In this document: positions 8,136 through 17,297 of the stretch, piece after piece
Numbering within the stretch: position 1 is the first letter of the stretch
Layout of the letters: each line of letters begins with the position of its first letter
Origin: JAYPUA01 sp038133845
GTDB taxonomy: Bacteria; SAR324; NAC60-12
Direction of reading: 5' to 3'
NCBI GenBank assembly: GCA_038133845.1
Contig: JAYPUA010000004.1
Span: forward strand, 80,890-144,889
Length of the DNA: 64,000 nt
Notes under the pieces: generated by a model
What the model was told of the DNA's origin: nothing
The model's database searches: none
Seen by the model: only the letters and a program-made list of their open reading frames with translations
Made by a program: the position numbers and the translations under genes

Positions 8136-9683
8136 TTGAGAACGCCACCGCTTTCCGCTCGCTCTGTGGACCCGCTGCTCAAGCTGCACTCCGTTCATAA
8201 GCGCTTTGGGACAGCCTCGGTGCTTCGAGGGGTCTCACTGGAGCTGAGGAGCGGAGAGATCCAGGGGCTCATGGGCGAGAACGGAGCAGGGAAGTCCACT
8301 CTGATCCGCATCCTCTCCGGAGTCCTTGGCGCAGACGAGCTGGCCTGCGAGTTTCAGGGGCAGCCGCAACCTCCGGAGTGGTTGAGGAGCGAGAGCAAAC
8401 GGAGGATTCGCTGCATTCATCAAGAGCTGAACCTCGTTCCCGGGCTCTCTGTTGCGGAGAACCTGTGGCTTGGCAAGAGCGTCCCTGCCTGGGGCGGAGC
8501 GTTTGTTCTCAGGTCTCGTCTTGAGTCCCTGGCCGCCGAGGCTCTGGCCCAGTTGGGAGTCACCCACCTCAACCCGAGAGAGAAGGTCAGCCGACTTGGA
8601 GCCGGGGACCGCATGCTCATTCAGCTCGGAAGCGCATTCGTCCGGGAGCCAAACGAGCCGGAGGCCCAGCTGTACGTGCTCGACGAGCCCACCGCCTCCC
8701 TGCTTCCTTCAGAGGTCGAGCAGTTGTTTGCCGTGCTGAAACACCTTAAGGCACAGGGACGCTCGATCCTCTACGTCTCACATCGGCTTGAGGAGGTCTT
8801 CCGCCTCACGGATCGGCTCACAGTCCTGCGTGATGGCGTCGTGGTGTTGACCGGACCAACCAGGCAGCTGAGCTCCAGGCAGGTGGTTGAAGCCATGACC
8901 GGGAGGCAGGTCCTCCAACAGTTTCCCAAGCGCACGCTGGCCCGCTCCACGGAGGTCATCCTGGACGCCAGAGAGATCACCAGCCAGAAGCTGAAGTCTG
9001 TCTCTTTCTCACTCTGCCAGGGAGAGATTCTGGGGCTCGCAGGGCTAGGAGGTTCCGGTCGCTCGGAGCTTCTGAGAGCCCTTTTGGGCGTCGACCCGTC
9101 TACGGGGACCTGGGCTCTGGAAGGGAAGGCGTGGAAGCCTGGACTGAGCCGATTTTGGAAGCAGCAGTTGGCCTACATTCCGGAGGAGCGAAGGGCCCAG
9201 GGGCTGGTGTTGAATCAGAGCGTGGCCCTCAACAGCCACTTGCCCTTCACCTCGCGCTACGGCAAGGCCGGAGGATGGATCCCGCGGCAGCCGCTGGAGG
9301 CGCTCGCTCAGCAGGCGTGGGACCGGGTGGGTGTTCAGGGCTCCGGAATCACACAGCGCTGCTGGCAACTGAGCGGCGGCAATCAGCAAAAGGTTCTGTT
9401 TGCTCGAGCCACCTGGGACCGCCCCCGCCTCCTCCTGCTGGACGAGCCTACACGCGGTGTGGACGTTGGTGCCAAGCAGGAGATCTACGGGCTGATCCGT
9501 CAGGTCAGTGAGTCCGGAACGGCAGTCTTGATGGTCTCTTCCGAGCTGGAAGAACTGATTGGCCTGTGTGACCGAGTCCTTGTCCTTCAGCAAGGCCGTG
9601 TTGGTCACGAGCTGCCGACGGAAGGGCTGAGTGAGGCTCAACTGCTCGCCTACTGCCAAGGGCTTCCGGGAGAAGCTGCCTGA
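8136..9683 (+). CDS. sugar ABC transporter ATPase (RbsA/XylG-like)
   Basis: A 515-residue double ATPase that energises sugar uptake. First domain: Walker A GENGAGKST (48-56), Walker B VLDEPTAS. Second domain: the Walker A is replaced by GLGGSGRSE, as is normal in the RbsA/MglA/XylG family, followed by SGGNQQKV and LLLDEPTRGVD. The signature of the first domain is altered (SRLGAGDRMLIQLG instead of a clear LSVGQ), which may lower its activity. The start is TTG at 8136 or GTG at 8166; neither has a strong ribosome-binding site. It lies between the binding protein and the permease. Confidence 0.88.
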   Translation: MRTPPLSARSVDPLLKLHSVHKRFGTASVLRGVSLELRSGEIQGLMGENGAGKSTLIRILSGVLGADELACEFQGQPQPPEWLRSESKRRIRCIHQELNLVPGLSVAENLWLGKSVPAWGGAFVLRSRLESLAAEALAQLGVTHLNPREKVSRLGAGDRMLIQLGSAFVREPNEPEAQLYVLDEPTASLLPSEVEQLFAVLKHLKAQGRSILYVSHRLEEVFRLTDRLTVLRDGVVVLTGPTRQLSSRQVVEAMTGRQVLQQFPKRTLARSTEVILDAREITSQKLKSVSFSLCQGEILGLAGLGGSGRSELLRALLGVDPSTGTWALEGKAWKPGLSRFWKQQLAYIPEERRAQGLVLNQSVALNSHLPFTSRYGKAGGWIPRQPLEALAQQAWDRVGVQGSGITQRCWQLSGGNQQKVLFARATWDRPRLLLLDEPTRGVDVGAKQEIYGLIRQVSESGTAVLMVSSELEELIGLCDRVLVLQQGRVGHELPTEGLSEAQLLAYCQGLPGEAA

Positions 9684-9699
9684 CCACACCAAGTTCAGT

Positions 9700-10656
9700 A
9701 TGGGATTGACGACACTTATTCGGCGCTACGGGACGTTTCTCGGCTTCTTGCTGATCATCGCCTTCTTTTGGAGCCAGCGTCCGGAGACCTTCATGACGGC
9801 CAGGAACTGGCTGAACATCACGCAGCAGGTCAGCATCCTCTGCGTGGTGGCCTTCACCATGACCCTGGTGATGGTGGGAGGAGACTTCGATCTCAGCGTC
9901 GGGTCGATGGCCAGCCTGAGCGGAATCCTGGCCGCCGTGCTCTGGCAGCAAGGCGTGGAGTTGCCAGCATCGCTGGCGGCGGCGGTGGGCATCGGCCTGC
10001 TCGGTGGACTTTTCAACGGCCTGCTCGTGGCCTATGCCGGGCTGTCTGCGTTTGTTGCCACACTTGGGACCTTGACCCTCTTCAGCGGGATGGCTCTGTT
10101 CATCAGCGACGGCAAAACCATCTTTGGCCGAGCCATACCGGCTGCGGTGGGAGTGTTCAGCCGAGGGGGCTGGGCGCTGACCGATGCGCTCACGCTGCCC
10201 AACCTGACGCTGATTGCGCTCCTGACCTTCCTGGTGATCGATGTTGTCTTGCGCCGCACGGTTTACGGGCGGGTGCTGTATGCTGTGGGGGGCAACCGAG
10301 AGGCCTCTCTCCTGGCCGGAGTGCCTGTCGCTCGCCTGCGCCTCTGGGCGTTTGTCATCAACGGAGCCGGAGCCGCGATTGCCGGGTTGATGCTGGTCAG
10401 CAGGCTGTCCTCGGCAAACCCTACCCAAGGAGACGGGCTGATGCTGAACGCGATCGCGTCTGTCTTCGTGGGGATGACGATGTCCGAAGAAGGAGAGCCC
10501 AACCTGTTCGGTACCCTGACCGGAGTGCTGATCCTGGGGGTCCTCTCCAATGGCCTCACACAGCTTCGAGTCGACACCTACGTGCAGCAGATCCTGACCG
10601 GACTGATCATCATCGGTGCGGTTCTCTTCAGCCGCCTGTCCCAGCGGCACTCCTGA
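9700..10656 (+). CDS. sugar ABC transporter permease (RbsC-like)
   Basis: A 318-residue inner-membrane permease with about 8-10 hydrophobic segments. It carries the family pattern GGDFDLSVGSM, GLFNGLLVAYAGLSAFVATLGTL and YAVGGNREASLLAGV. It forms the channel for the sugar delivered by the upstream binding protein. The ATG at 9700 is chosen because earlier in-frame starts would lie inside the ATPase gene and add a non-hydrophobic tail. The gap to the kinase gene is 28 bases, which suggests one operon. Confidence 0.9.
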   Translation: MGLTTLIRRYGTFLGFLLIIAFFWSQRPETFMTARNWLNITQQVSILCVVAFTMTLVMVGGDFDLSVGSMASLSGILAAVLWQQGVELPASLAAAVGIGLLGGLFNGLLVAYAGLSAFVATLGTLTLFSGMALFISDGKTIFGRAIPAAVGVFSRGGWALTDALTLPNLTLIALLTFLVIDVVLRRTVYGRVLYAVGGNREASLLAGVPVARLRLWAFVINGAGAAIAGLMLVSRLSSANPTQGDGLMLNAIASVFVGMTMSEEGEPNLFGTLTGVLILGVLSNGLTQLRVDTYVQQILTGLIIIGAVLFSRLSQRHS

Positions 10657-10684
10657 CCCTTGCTCACTCCATCGAGGTGGTCTC

Positions 10685-12130
10685 ATGCAATGGCTGATTC
10701 TTGACATCGGAACCACAAGCATCAAGGGAGGCGTGTTTGACTACGACGGTCAACTACTTGAGCAGGCCTCCTCAACCGGCACACAAGGGTCCTCCGGCTC
10801 CCCCACTCCGGAGGGCTGGTGGCGAGCTTGTGGGGAGATCATTCGAGAGTTGACGCCAGCGCGAACCGACTCCCTGGCCGGGATCGCCCTGACCGGACAG
10901 ATGCAGAACCTGATCCTGCTCAACGCCTCCGGAGAACTCATCCGTCCGGTCATCCGCTACGGCGACCAAAGGGGGAGCGAGGTGTTGTCCGCTTGGGAGG
11001 ACGATCCGCAGGTGAAGGACCTGCTGGTGGAGACGGGGAATGAGCAAGGCCCAACCAGCGTGCTGGCAAAGCTCTGCTGGATGCAGGCTCATGAGCCAGA
11101 ACACCTGGTGTCTGCGAGGCAGATTTTTCTGGGCTCGGCCGACTATGTGGCGTTTCGGCTGACCGGAGCACGCGTGACAGACACCACCACGGCGACCACC
11201 ACCGGCCTGATGAACTTGCAGACCCGGGCGTGGCACGAGCCGTTGCTCCGGGTGCTGGGCCTCGAGCAGTTCCTGTCGGCCCTCCCCCGGTTGGTCCAGG
11301 GTGGGGCTGAGGTCGGAAAGCTCTCCTCCCAGGTCGCCACAGATTGGGGGCTGCCTCAGGAGTTGCCGGTCTATCTTGGTCCCGGAGATGCCGGAGCCAC
11401 CACGCTCGGCTCAGGGTGCAGCAAGCCGGGTCGGGCGTATGCCTACTGCGGGACCAGCGGCTGGGTGGGGTTTACGGAAACTGCACCGGCGGCTCCGGAG
11501 AGTGGGGTGTTCACCTTGGCACATCCCGAAGCCGGACACTTCATTCAGGTTGCCCCGATCCTCACCGCTGGAGGAGGGCTCTCCTGGGTGAAGCAGGTGT
11601 TTGAGGTCCAGGACTATGAGGCCCTGATCACAGAGGCCATGGGCGCTCCAAAGGGTGAGTTGATCTACCTGCCCTATCTCCAGGGAGAGCGATCTCCGTT
11701 CATTGATCCGCACGCCCGGGGAGCATGGATTGGCCTCAGTCTGCAGACGGAGGCCGCACACCTCAAGAGAGCCGTGCTGGAAGGGTGTTGCCTGGCATTT
11801 CGCCACGCACTGCAAGCGGTGACGCAGAGTCCGATCTCAGAGCTGTACCTCACCGGAGGGACCACCCGATCTCCAAAATTCTGCCAGCTGTTCTCCGATG
11901 TGATTGGACTCCCGGTACGGGTTCTCTCGAACTCGGAGCTGACCGGCCTGCTTGGCGTACTCGTTTCCGTAGCCCCTGAGTCGGCCGCCTCCGAGCCCGA
12001 GGTCGAGCAGACCTTCTCTCCCGACCCGAAAAGCCATGAGCACTACACCGGCCTCTTTCAGATCTATCTGAAGGCGTATCCTGCTCTGAAGCCTGTTTTT
12101 TCCGAATTGGTACAGACCCCGTTCTCTTGA
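10685..12130 (+). CDS. FGGY-family carbohydrate kinase (xylulokinase-like)
   Basis: A 481-residue sugar kinase. DIGTTSIKGG (7-16) is the N-terminal phosphate loop; ALTGQMQ, GDAGATTLG, YCGTSGW and the FGGY signature-2 region LTGGTTRSPKFCQLFSDVIGLPV follow. It resembles xylulokinases, but ribulokinases and related enzymes share the fold. As last gene of the ABC-sugar operon it probably phosphorylates the imported sugar or its isomerisation product; no isomerase or aldolase is present here. GAGGTGG lies shortly before the ATG. Downstream it meets the DODA-type dioxygenase gene convergently. Confidence 0.85.
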   Translation: MQWLILDIGTTSIKGGVFDYDGQLLEQASSTGTQGSSGSPTPEGWWRACGEIIRELTPARTDSLAGIALTGQMQNLILLNASGELIRPVIRYGDQRGSEVLSAWEDDPQVKDLLVETGNEQGPTSVLAKLCWMQAHEPEHLVSARQIFLGSADYVAFRLTGARVTDTTTATTTGLMNLQTRAWHEPLLRVLGLEQFLSALPRLVQGGAEVGKLSSQVATDWGLPQELPVYLGPGDAGATTLGSGCSKPGRAYAYCGTSGWVGFTETAPAAPESGVFTLAHPEAGHFIQVAPILTAGGGLSWVKQVFEVQDYEALITEAMGAPKGELIYLPYLQGERSPFIDPHARGAWIGLSLQTEAAHLKRAVLEGCCLAFRHALQAVTQSPISELYLTGGTTRSPKFCQLFSDVIGLPVRVLSNSELTGLLGVLVSVAPESAASEPEVEQTFSPDPKSHEHYTGLFQIYLKAYPALKPVFSELVQTPFS

Positions 12131-12170
12131 GCCGATAGCCGGGGCGGCTGGATCTCACTCGGCTCCAAGC

Positions 12171-12959
12171 TCACCACAGGAAGGTGCTGACCTGCTTGCC
12201 AAGCACCTTTACGCTTTCCATGCGCTGAAAGGGACGCCGGGCTGCTCCGTAGCAGACGTGCAGTGGGAGCAGGTGCTCCTCTCTCGGGTGACAGTGGCGT
12301 GCGGCAGGGGCTTCTTCCCAGCGGATCAGGCGCTCCCGGCGCTGCGCCTCCGTCAGCTCTGTGCTCCCAAGCGTCTCTTCCAGCCAGGCTTCAAAGGCCA
12401 GGTTCCCAGAGTCTGGCTGATTGGCTGAAGCCCCGAGGAAGGCCCGCATGTTGTGGAAGGAAAATCCGGATCCCAACAGCAGCAAACGCTCGTGCTCCAC
12501 GGAGGCCAGGGCCTCCCCGAGGCGCAGGTGCTCCTCCGGATTCAGACCGGCGCGCAAGGAGATCTGCACGCAGGGGATGTCAGCCTGCGGATACATCAGC
12601 ATCAGTGGGATGAAGACGCCGTGATCCAGCCCACGCCGATCATTCAGCTCGGATGCGATGCCGCACGCCTGAAGCTGCTCCCGGACTTGCTCAGCCAACT
12701 CCGGATCTCCAGGGGCGGGATACTGAAGGGTGTAGGACTCCGGAGGAAAGCCGTAGTAGTCGTAGAGCAGCGAAGGCGCCGGGTGATGGGTGACCTGAAC
12801 CGTCGGCTCTTCCCAGTGGGCGCTGAGAATCAGGATTTTCCGGGGAGGTGTCAGGTCTTGTGCGAGCCGTTGGAGGTGACCTGTCAACTCCGCATGGCTG
12901 GGATCGCCAAGCACGGGGAGGGGGCCGCCCCCGTGGGAGAGAAACACAACTTGAGGCAT
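12171..12959 (-). CDS. ygiD: DODA-type extradiol dioxygenase family protein (YgiD-like)
   Basis: A 262-residue LigB-superfamily enzyme of the YgiD group. These are Zn- or Fe-dependent and open aromatic rings such as DOPA. Metal-ligand candidates are H9 (SHGGG), H47 (SAHWE) and H222-H232 (CHPREEHLLPLHV). RGLDHGVFIPL with H112 is the conserved central motif. The physiological substrate in bacteria is unclear. Its start follows the tRNA-Sec gene by 31 bases in the same orientation, so it may be co-transcribed with the tRNA. No ribosome-binding site is obvious. Confidence 0.86.
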   Translation of the reverse strand: MPQVVFLSHGGGPLPVLGDPSHAELTGHLQRLAQDLTPPRKILILSAHWEEPTVQVTHHPAPSLLYDYYGFPPESYTLQYPAPGDPELAEQVREQLQACGIASELNDRRGLDHGVFIPLMLMYPQADIPCVQISLRAGLNPEEHLRLGEALASVEHERLLLLGSGFSFHNMRAFLGASANQPDSGNLAFEAWLEETLGSTELTEAQRRERLIRWEEAPAARHCHPREEHLLPLHVCYGAARRPFQRMESVKVLGKQVSTFLW

Positions 12960-12990
12960 CCGGTGGAGTCGTTCGAGTTTTTGAAATCAT

Positions 12991-13089
12991 TGGCGGAAGT
13001 GTGTGGGAATCGAACCCACCAAAGACAGGATTAGTGCCTTTCACGCGGTTTTGAAGACCGGGGCGCCCACCAGTGACGCATCCACCTCC
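12991..13089 (-). tRNA. selC: tRNA-Sec (anticodon TCA)
   Basis: A 99-base selenocysteine tRNA with encoded CCA. The anticodon loop is CTTCAAA (anticodon TCA). A long variable arm has a 7-bp stem (AAAGGCA / TGTCTTT), the T arm is GTGGG-TTCGATT-CCCAC, and the 8-base acceptor strand GGAGGTGG ends with discriminator G before CCA. The last acceptor pair is a G-A mismatch and the outermost anticodon-stem pair is C-C, so the molecule is slightly degenerate. It implies UGA-directed selenocysteine incorporation. No selA, selB, selD or obvious selenoprotein lies in the window. Confidence 0.93.
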
Positions 13090-13169
13090 AAGGGGAGGGG
13101 TTCAGGCTCCCAGAACCTTGAGGAAATGTCCAGAATCTTGAGGGAGGCGCCTTGCTCCGGAGTCCGTGC

Positions 13170-13907
13170 TCACAGGCGATGGCGAATGCGCTGGTACTGC
13201 AGGCGCAGGTGCAGGGCCAGGACGGCCGGCAGCAACGGGACGAGCAGCAGACTGGTGGCCGCCACGTTGAACTGGTACAGCCCTATGGCGTTGCCCCAAC
13301 TCCAGCCCACCTCCGGGGTCACCCAGATGAAGCCCCACAAGGTCAGGACCCAAAACAGCAGGTAGCAGCCTTTGAACACATGGGCCGCCGGGAGAACCAA
13401 CCGCATCACCAAAAACACCAACCCCAGGATCCAGGACCCTACGCCCAGGCCGAGCAGGCTGAGGAGCAGCCCCTCGCACATCCCTTGCGTAAAGGCCAGA
13501 GGCCAGCGCATCCAGTGCTCCTCCGGAAGAATCCAGGCACAGGTCCAGGAGCCCACCAGGAGAATCAGGTAGGTCTGCAGGATGCTCCTGAAAGGCCAGT
13601 CGCTCAGCGTGTTGACCCAGTCGGCCGCAGCAGAGTCAAAGGCCGGATTCTGGTGATGCCAGTCCTGATTGGCTCGTCCGGGAGCTCCTGCTGCAGGAGC
13701 GGTCTGGTCATCCGTCTGCTGCAACGCGCGCTCATAGGCGTCCTGAACCCGGATGAACTGCAGAGCCTTGAGGTGCTTGAGCTCTTCCACCACCTCGGTG
13801 TCCGGATGACACCGCTTCGCTTGCTTCAGGTAGGCAGAGCGGATTTCCTTCGGATCATCCGTTCGAGCAATTCCCAGGATCTGCCAGCAGTCAGGAGAGA
13901 CGCGCAT
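13170..13907 (-). CDS. membrane-anchored J-domain protein
   Basis: A 245-residue protein with an N-terminal J domain (CWQILGIARTDDPKEIRSAY ... CHPD, with the HPD needed to stimulate DnaK ATPase). A polar linker (about 75-110) and four strongly hydrophobic segments follow. It therefore tethers Hsp70 activity to the inner membrane; the client is unknown. A longer frame starts at 13976, but the ATG at 13907 begins right before the J domain. Neither has a good ribosome-binding site. It lies upstream of tRNA-Sec on the same strand. Confidence 0.78.
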   Translation of the reverse strand: MRVSPDCWQILGIARTDDPKEIRSAYLKQAKRCHPDTEVVEELKHLKALQFIRVQDAYERALQQTDDQTAPAAGAPGRANQDWHHQNPAFDSAAADWVNTLSDWPFRSILQTYLILLVGSWTCAWILPEEHWMRWPLAFTQGMCEGLLLSLLGLGVGSWILGLVFLVMRLVLPAAHVFKGCYLLFWVLTLWGFIWVTPEVGWSWGNAIGLYQFNVAATSLLLVPLLPAVLALHLRLQYQRIRHRL

Positions 13908-14009
13908 TGATGGTGTTGCAGGAGGTAAGTCTGACTTCACTGCGGAGCACCATAGCGCGTCCCCGGAAGCAGGCAAGCCATTCCTGAGCCCTTCCGAGAA
14001 GTCTTGTAC

Positions 14010-14037
14010 TTGACAAAGGAGGTGCCATTATTATGAG
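14010..14037 (+). promoter_or_regulatory. promoter candidate for lolD-bamA
   Basis: TTGACA (14010-14015), 16 bases, TATGAG (14032-14037). Transcription would start about 20 bases before the lolD ATG. The same stretch contains AAAGGAGGTG and a 7-codon reading frame (ATG at 14033, stop at 14056), so it can also be read as a leader peptide with a strong ribosome-binding site. Confidence 0.45.
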
Positions 14038-14063
14038 TTTTGCCTTCACGAAATGATTCTCCG

Positions 14064-14744
14064 ATGCTGATTGAGGTCAACGGACTCCACAAAAGTTATC
14101 TGGACGGAGAGGGCCAGACCTTGCGAATTCTCCAAGGGTTGGATTTTCGGCTCTCCAGCAGCTCCACCTGCGCGATCGTGGGGGCGTCCGGAACCGGCAA
14201 GAGCACCTTTTTGCACCTGCTTGGAGCGCTGGACGAGGTCGATTCCGGCTCCATCCGGTTGGGAGATCAGGAGCTCACCCGCTTGAACCGTGAGGCTCGA
14301 GCCCGCTTTCGTAATGACTCCCTGGGGTTCATTTTTCAGTTTCATCAGCTCCTTCAGGACTTCACCGCGCTGGAGAACGTCATGATGCCCAGACTGATTC
14401 AGGGAAGAGCAACCGCGCAGGCAGAGCGCCAAGCCCAGGATTTGCTGGATGAGGTCGGCCTGGGAAAACGCCTGCACCACAAGCCCAGCCAGCTCTCCGG
14501 AGGAGAGCAGCAGCGGGTGGCGATTGCCCGAGCCCTGAGCAACGCGCCACAGCTGATTCTTGCCGATGAGCCGACAGGCAACCTGGACCGCCAGACCGGA
14601 GAGCAGATTGCCGAATTGCTCTTGCGCCTCAACCGAGAGCGCGGCACCACACTGGTGACCATCACTCACAACTCGGAGCTGGCCAATATGATGGATTGCC
14701 GCTTTCAGATGGAATCCGGGCGCTTGCATCCTCTCCCCAACTGA
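14064..14744 (+). CDS. lolD: lipoprotein-releasing ABC transporter ATPase
   Basis: A 226-residue ATPase of the LolD/MacB type. It powers release of outer-membrane lipoproteins from the inner membrane to LolA. Walker A is GASGTGKST (40-48), the signature LSGGEQQRVAIARAL, Walker B LILADEP followed by TGNLD, and the switch His is in TITHN. FQFHQLLQDFTALENV is typical of LolD. The partner permease genes lolC/E are not adjacent; instead a bamA-like gene follows within 41 bases, which groups two outer-membrane biogenesis steps. The ATG at 14064 has no good ribosome-binding site of its own. Confidence 0.88.
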   Translation: MLIEVNGLHKSYLDGEGQTLRILQGLDFRLSSSSTCAIVGASGTGKSTFLHLLGALDEVDSGSIRLGDQELTRLNREARARFRNDSLGFIFQFHQLLQDFTALENVMMPRLIQGRATAQAERQAQDLLDEVGLGKRLHHKPSQLSGGEQQRVAIARALSNAPQLILADEPTGNLDRQTGEQIAELLLRLNRERGTTLVTITHNSELANMMDCRFQMESGRLHPLPN

Positions 14745-14785
14745 ATCATTTGTCGCCTCCCTCGTTCTCTCTACGCCCTTCTCGA

Positions 14786-17191
14786 ATGGTCCAGTGGCTC
14801 AGTAGCTTGCTGCTGGGAGCCCTGCTCATGGTGGGAACTCCCCAGGCACAGTCTCCCACCATCCGGGATCTGGAGATTGAAGGGACCTCGGAGCTGGAGG
14901 CCTCCCAGCTGCTCCTGCAACTGGAGTCCAGCATCGGCAGCCCCATCGACCGGCGTCAGATCAGCCGGGACCTGCACACGATCTTCGAAACCGGAAACTT
15001 TGTGGACGCCCGGGTCGAAGCCGAGGCCCTGCCCGAGGCCGATGGCTACCGCCTGCGCTTCGTCGTGCTGGAGCGCCCACGCATCACGACGCTGGAGGTA
15101 CAGGGCATCCGTGCAATCTCCCGGGACGAGACCATTGGCCTGATGACTCTCAAGCAGCTCGACACCTACGACCCGGCAAAGGTGCAGCAGAACATCCGCA
15201 TCATCCAGGATGCCTACCGCAAGAAGGGCTTCAACCGGGTGAGGATCACCCCGGAGGTGAAGGAACTCAGCCCAACTGAGCGCTCGCTGGTCTTCCAGGT
15301 CGAGGAGGAGCCTCGGGTGTACCTGACCGACATCGAGGTCCACGGAACTCGCTTCTATTCGGAACTCGACATCAAGCGTCTCATCCTCAGCTCGGAGATT
15401 GATTGCACCTCGTGGATGAACAGCTCCGGGGTGTTTCAGGAGGAGATGGTCAATCAGGACCTCGCCCTGATCGCTCAGCAGTACCTGCGCAACGGATACA
15501 TCAAGGTCTTCATCGCCAAACCCGATGTGGAGGTGGTGCACAACCCGGACTACTCCAGGCTTTCCATCAGGCTGGACATTGAGGAGGGAGAACAGTATTT
15601 CACCGGACAGGTCCAGGTGACCGGAGAGCTGCTGGTACCGGAGGCAGAGCTGCTGGAGAAGGTGTTGCTCAAGCCCGGAGAGGTCTACAATCCGTTTCTG
15701 CAGAACCAGGACCGGTCAGTGCTCACGGAGTTTCACTCGGAGCGCGGATATGCCTTTGCTCGGGTGATCCCCCGGACCACAATTCACGAGGACAACCGCA
15801 CCGTCGATGTGAATTATGAGGTCATCCGGGGAGAGAAAGCCTACATTGGAAGAATCGAGATTGATGGCAACGCGGAGACTCGGGATCACGTGGTACGGCG
15901 CGAGTTTGAGGTGCTTGAGGAGCAGCTCTTCAACGGACGCAAGCTTCGGGAGAGCCAGGAGAACCTCTCCCGCCTGGGCTTCTTTGAGCCTGGCCTGACC
16001 TTGGACCGCTCGCCGCGAAATCGCGAGGAGAACGTGCTGGACATCATCGCCCGACTCAAGGAGGGGCAGACGGGCTCTTTCCAGGCCCAGATCGGCTACA
16101 GCGATGTCTCCGGATTCACCGGAGGGCTCTCTCTTTCCAAAGGCAACCTTCTGGGGACCGGACGCACCTTGCGGCTGAGCGCTCAGTTTGCCGAGAAAGA
16201 CGTCAGCCAGCAGTTCAGCGCGACCTTGATCGAGCCACGCCTCCTTGGCTCACGGGTTTCCAGCTCCGTGAGTGTTTCCACCAGCCAGGTGGAGGAGAAC
16301 ACGACCCTGGAGCAAGGCAAGCTGGTCGAAAACAGCTACGGCTTCAGCCTCGGCGCTCCGGTGTACTTTCGAGACCTGCGGCTGAGCACTTCCGTTCGGG
16401 CGCTGGATCGGCTCTACACCACCGATGGCAACTCCGACCTCTTCAAGCGCTCCGTCACGCCTTCTCTGGAGTGGAACTCGGTGAACCACCCGGTCTTTCC
16501 AACGGCTGGACTCAAGGCCGGGATCTCCGTTTCCCAGACCGGTCCCCCTCTCGGAGGCAACGTGCAGTTCCGGGAGTATCAGCTCAACTACCAGCAGTTC
16601 TGGTCCCTCAACCCGTCGAGCACCCTGATTGTGATGGCCCGCGGGCGCTATGGCCTGCTGCAACAGATCAACGGCGCGCCGATCCCGACGGAAGACCGCT
16701 ACCGCATGGGCGGGATCAACTCACTCCGCGGACACAACTACTACGCGATCTCCGGACCCTACGGCCAGCGGGAGCAGTTTGAGAATCAGGTCACCCAGGT
16801 CTATGTGGACGAGTTGGGCTACGAGGTGATCAAGACCTATGACTCCCGGACGGCAGGACTGAGCGATGAAGAACTGAAGCAACTGGCCAGTGGGGGAATC
16901 TCGGAGCGGCTGTTCACCGGGGAGTTGCTCTTTCCGGTGAGCCGGGATGAGAAGAGCTTTGTCCGCGGGGTCGTGTTTCTGGATGCCGGGAACGTGAACG
17001 CCGAGCCGATTCAGTACCAACTGCTGGGAGAAACCGAGCCCGGGTTCTTTGACCTGCGGCGAAGCGCCGGTTTCGGTTTCCGGGTGATCTCCCCTGTGGG
17101 TGTGTTACGTTTTGAGTACGGGTTCAAGCTTGATCGACGTGATGGAGAAAGCCCGGACCGCTTCGAATTCACCATCAGCGGGCTGTTCTAA
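14786..17191 (+). CDS. bamA: outer-membrane protein assembly factor BamA
   Basis: An 801-residue Omp85 protein, the normal length of BamA, which inserts beta-barrel proteins into the outer membrane. A signal peptide of about 22 residues ends at PQAQS. Five POTRA repeats fill roughly 23-430 (the first is IRDLEIEGTSEL). A C-terminal barrel contains the RMGGINSLRGHNYY segment that matches the conserved VRGF/Y region. The last residues, FEFTISGLF, end in the aromatic outer-membrane signal. The ATG at 14786 gives a clean signal peptide; a longer frame from 14696 would overlap lolD. It ends 5 bases before an assembly gap, so what follows is unknown. Confidence 0.92.
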   Translation: MVQWLSSLLLGALLMVGTPQAQSPTIRDLEIEGTSELEASQLLLQLESSIGSPIDRRQISRDLHTIFETGNFVDARVEAEALPEADGYRLRFVVLERPRITTLEVQGIRAISRDETIGLMTLKQLDTYDPAKVQQNIRIIQDAYRKKGFNRVRITPEVKELSPTERSLVFQVEEEPRVYLTDIEVHGTRFYSELDIKRLILSSEIDCTSWMNSSGVFQEEMVNQDLALIAQQYLRNGYIKVFIAKPDVEVVHNPDYSRLSIRLDIEEGEQYFTGQVQVTGELLVPEAELLEKVLLKPGEVYNPFLQNQDRSVLTEFHSERGYAFARVIPRTTIHEDNRTVDVNYEVIRGEKAYIGRIEIDGNAETRDHVVRREFEVLEEQLFNGRKLRESQENLSRLGFFEPGLTLDRSPRNREENVLDIIARLKEGQTGSFQAQIGYSDVSGFTGGLSLSKGNLLGTGRTLRLSAQFAEKDVSQQFSATLIEPRLLGSRVSSSVSVSTSQVEENTTLEQGKLVENSYGFSLGAPVYFRDLRLSTSVRALDRLYTTDGNSDLFKRSVTPSLEWNSVNHPVFPTAGLKAGISVSQTGPPLGGNVQFREYQLNYQQFWSLNPSSTLIVMARGRYGLLQQINGAPIPTEDRYRMGGINSLRGHNYYAISGPYGQREQFENQVTQVYVDELGYEVIKTYDSRTAGLSDEELKQLASGGISERLFTGELLFPVSRDEKSFVRGVVFLDAGNVNAEPIQYQLLGETEPGFFDLRRSAGFGFRVISPVGVLRFEYGFKLDRRDGESPDRFEFTISGLF

Positions 17192-17196
17192 GCGGC

Positions 17197-17296
17197 NNNN
17201 NNNNNNNNNNNNNNNNNNNNNNNNNNNNNNNNNNNNNNNNNNNNNNNNNNNNNNNNNNNNNNNNNNNNNNNNNNNNNNNNNNNNNNNNNNNNNNNN
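17197..17296. other. assembly gap (100 N)
   Basis: Exactly 100 N, a standard placeholder for a scaffold join. The true length is unknown. It separates bamA (plus strand) from the TRAP operon (minus strand) and may hide further genes of either. Confidence 0.99.
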
Positions 17297-17297
17297 G

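Noticed and set aside
8166..8168. GTG as the start of the sugar ABC ATPase
   Set aside because: No ribosome-binding site precedes it; the TTG at 8136 is equally weak but keeps the full N-terminus. Left undecided.
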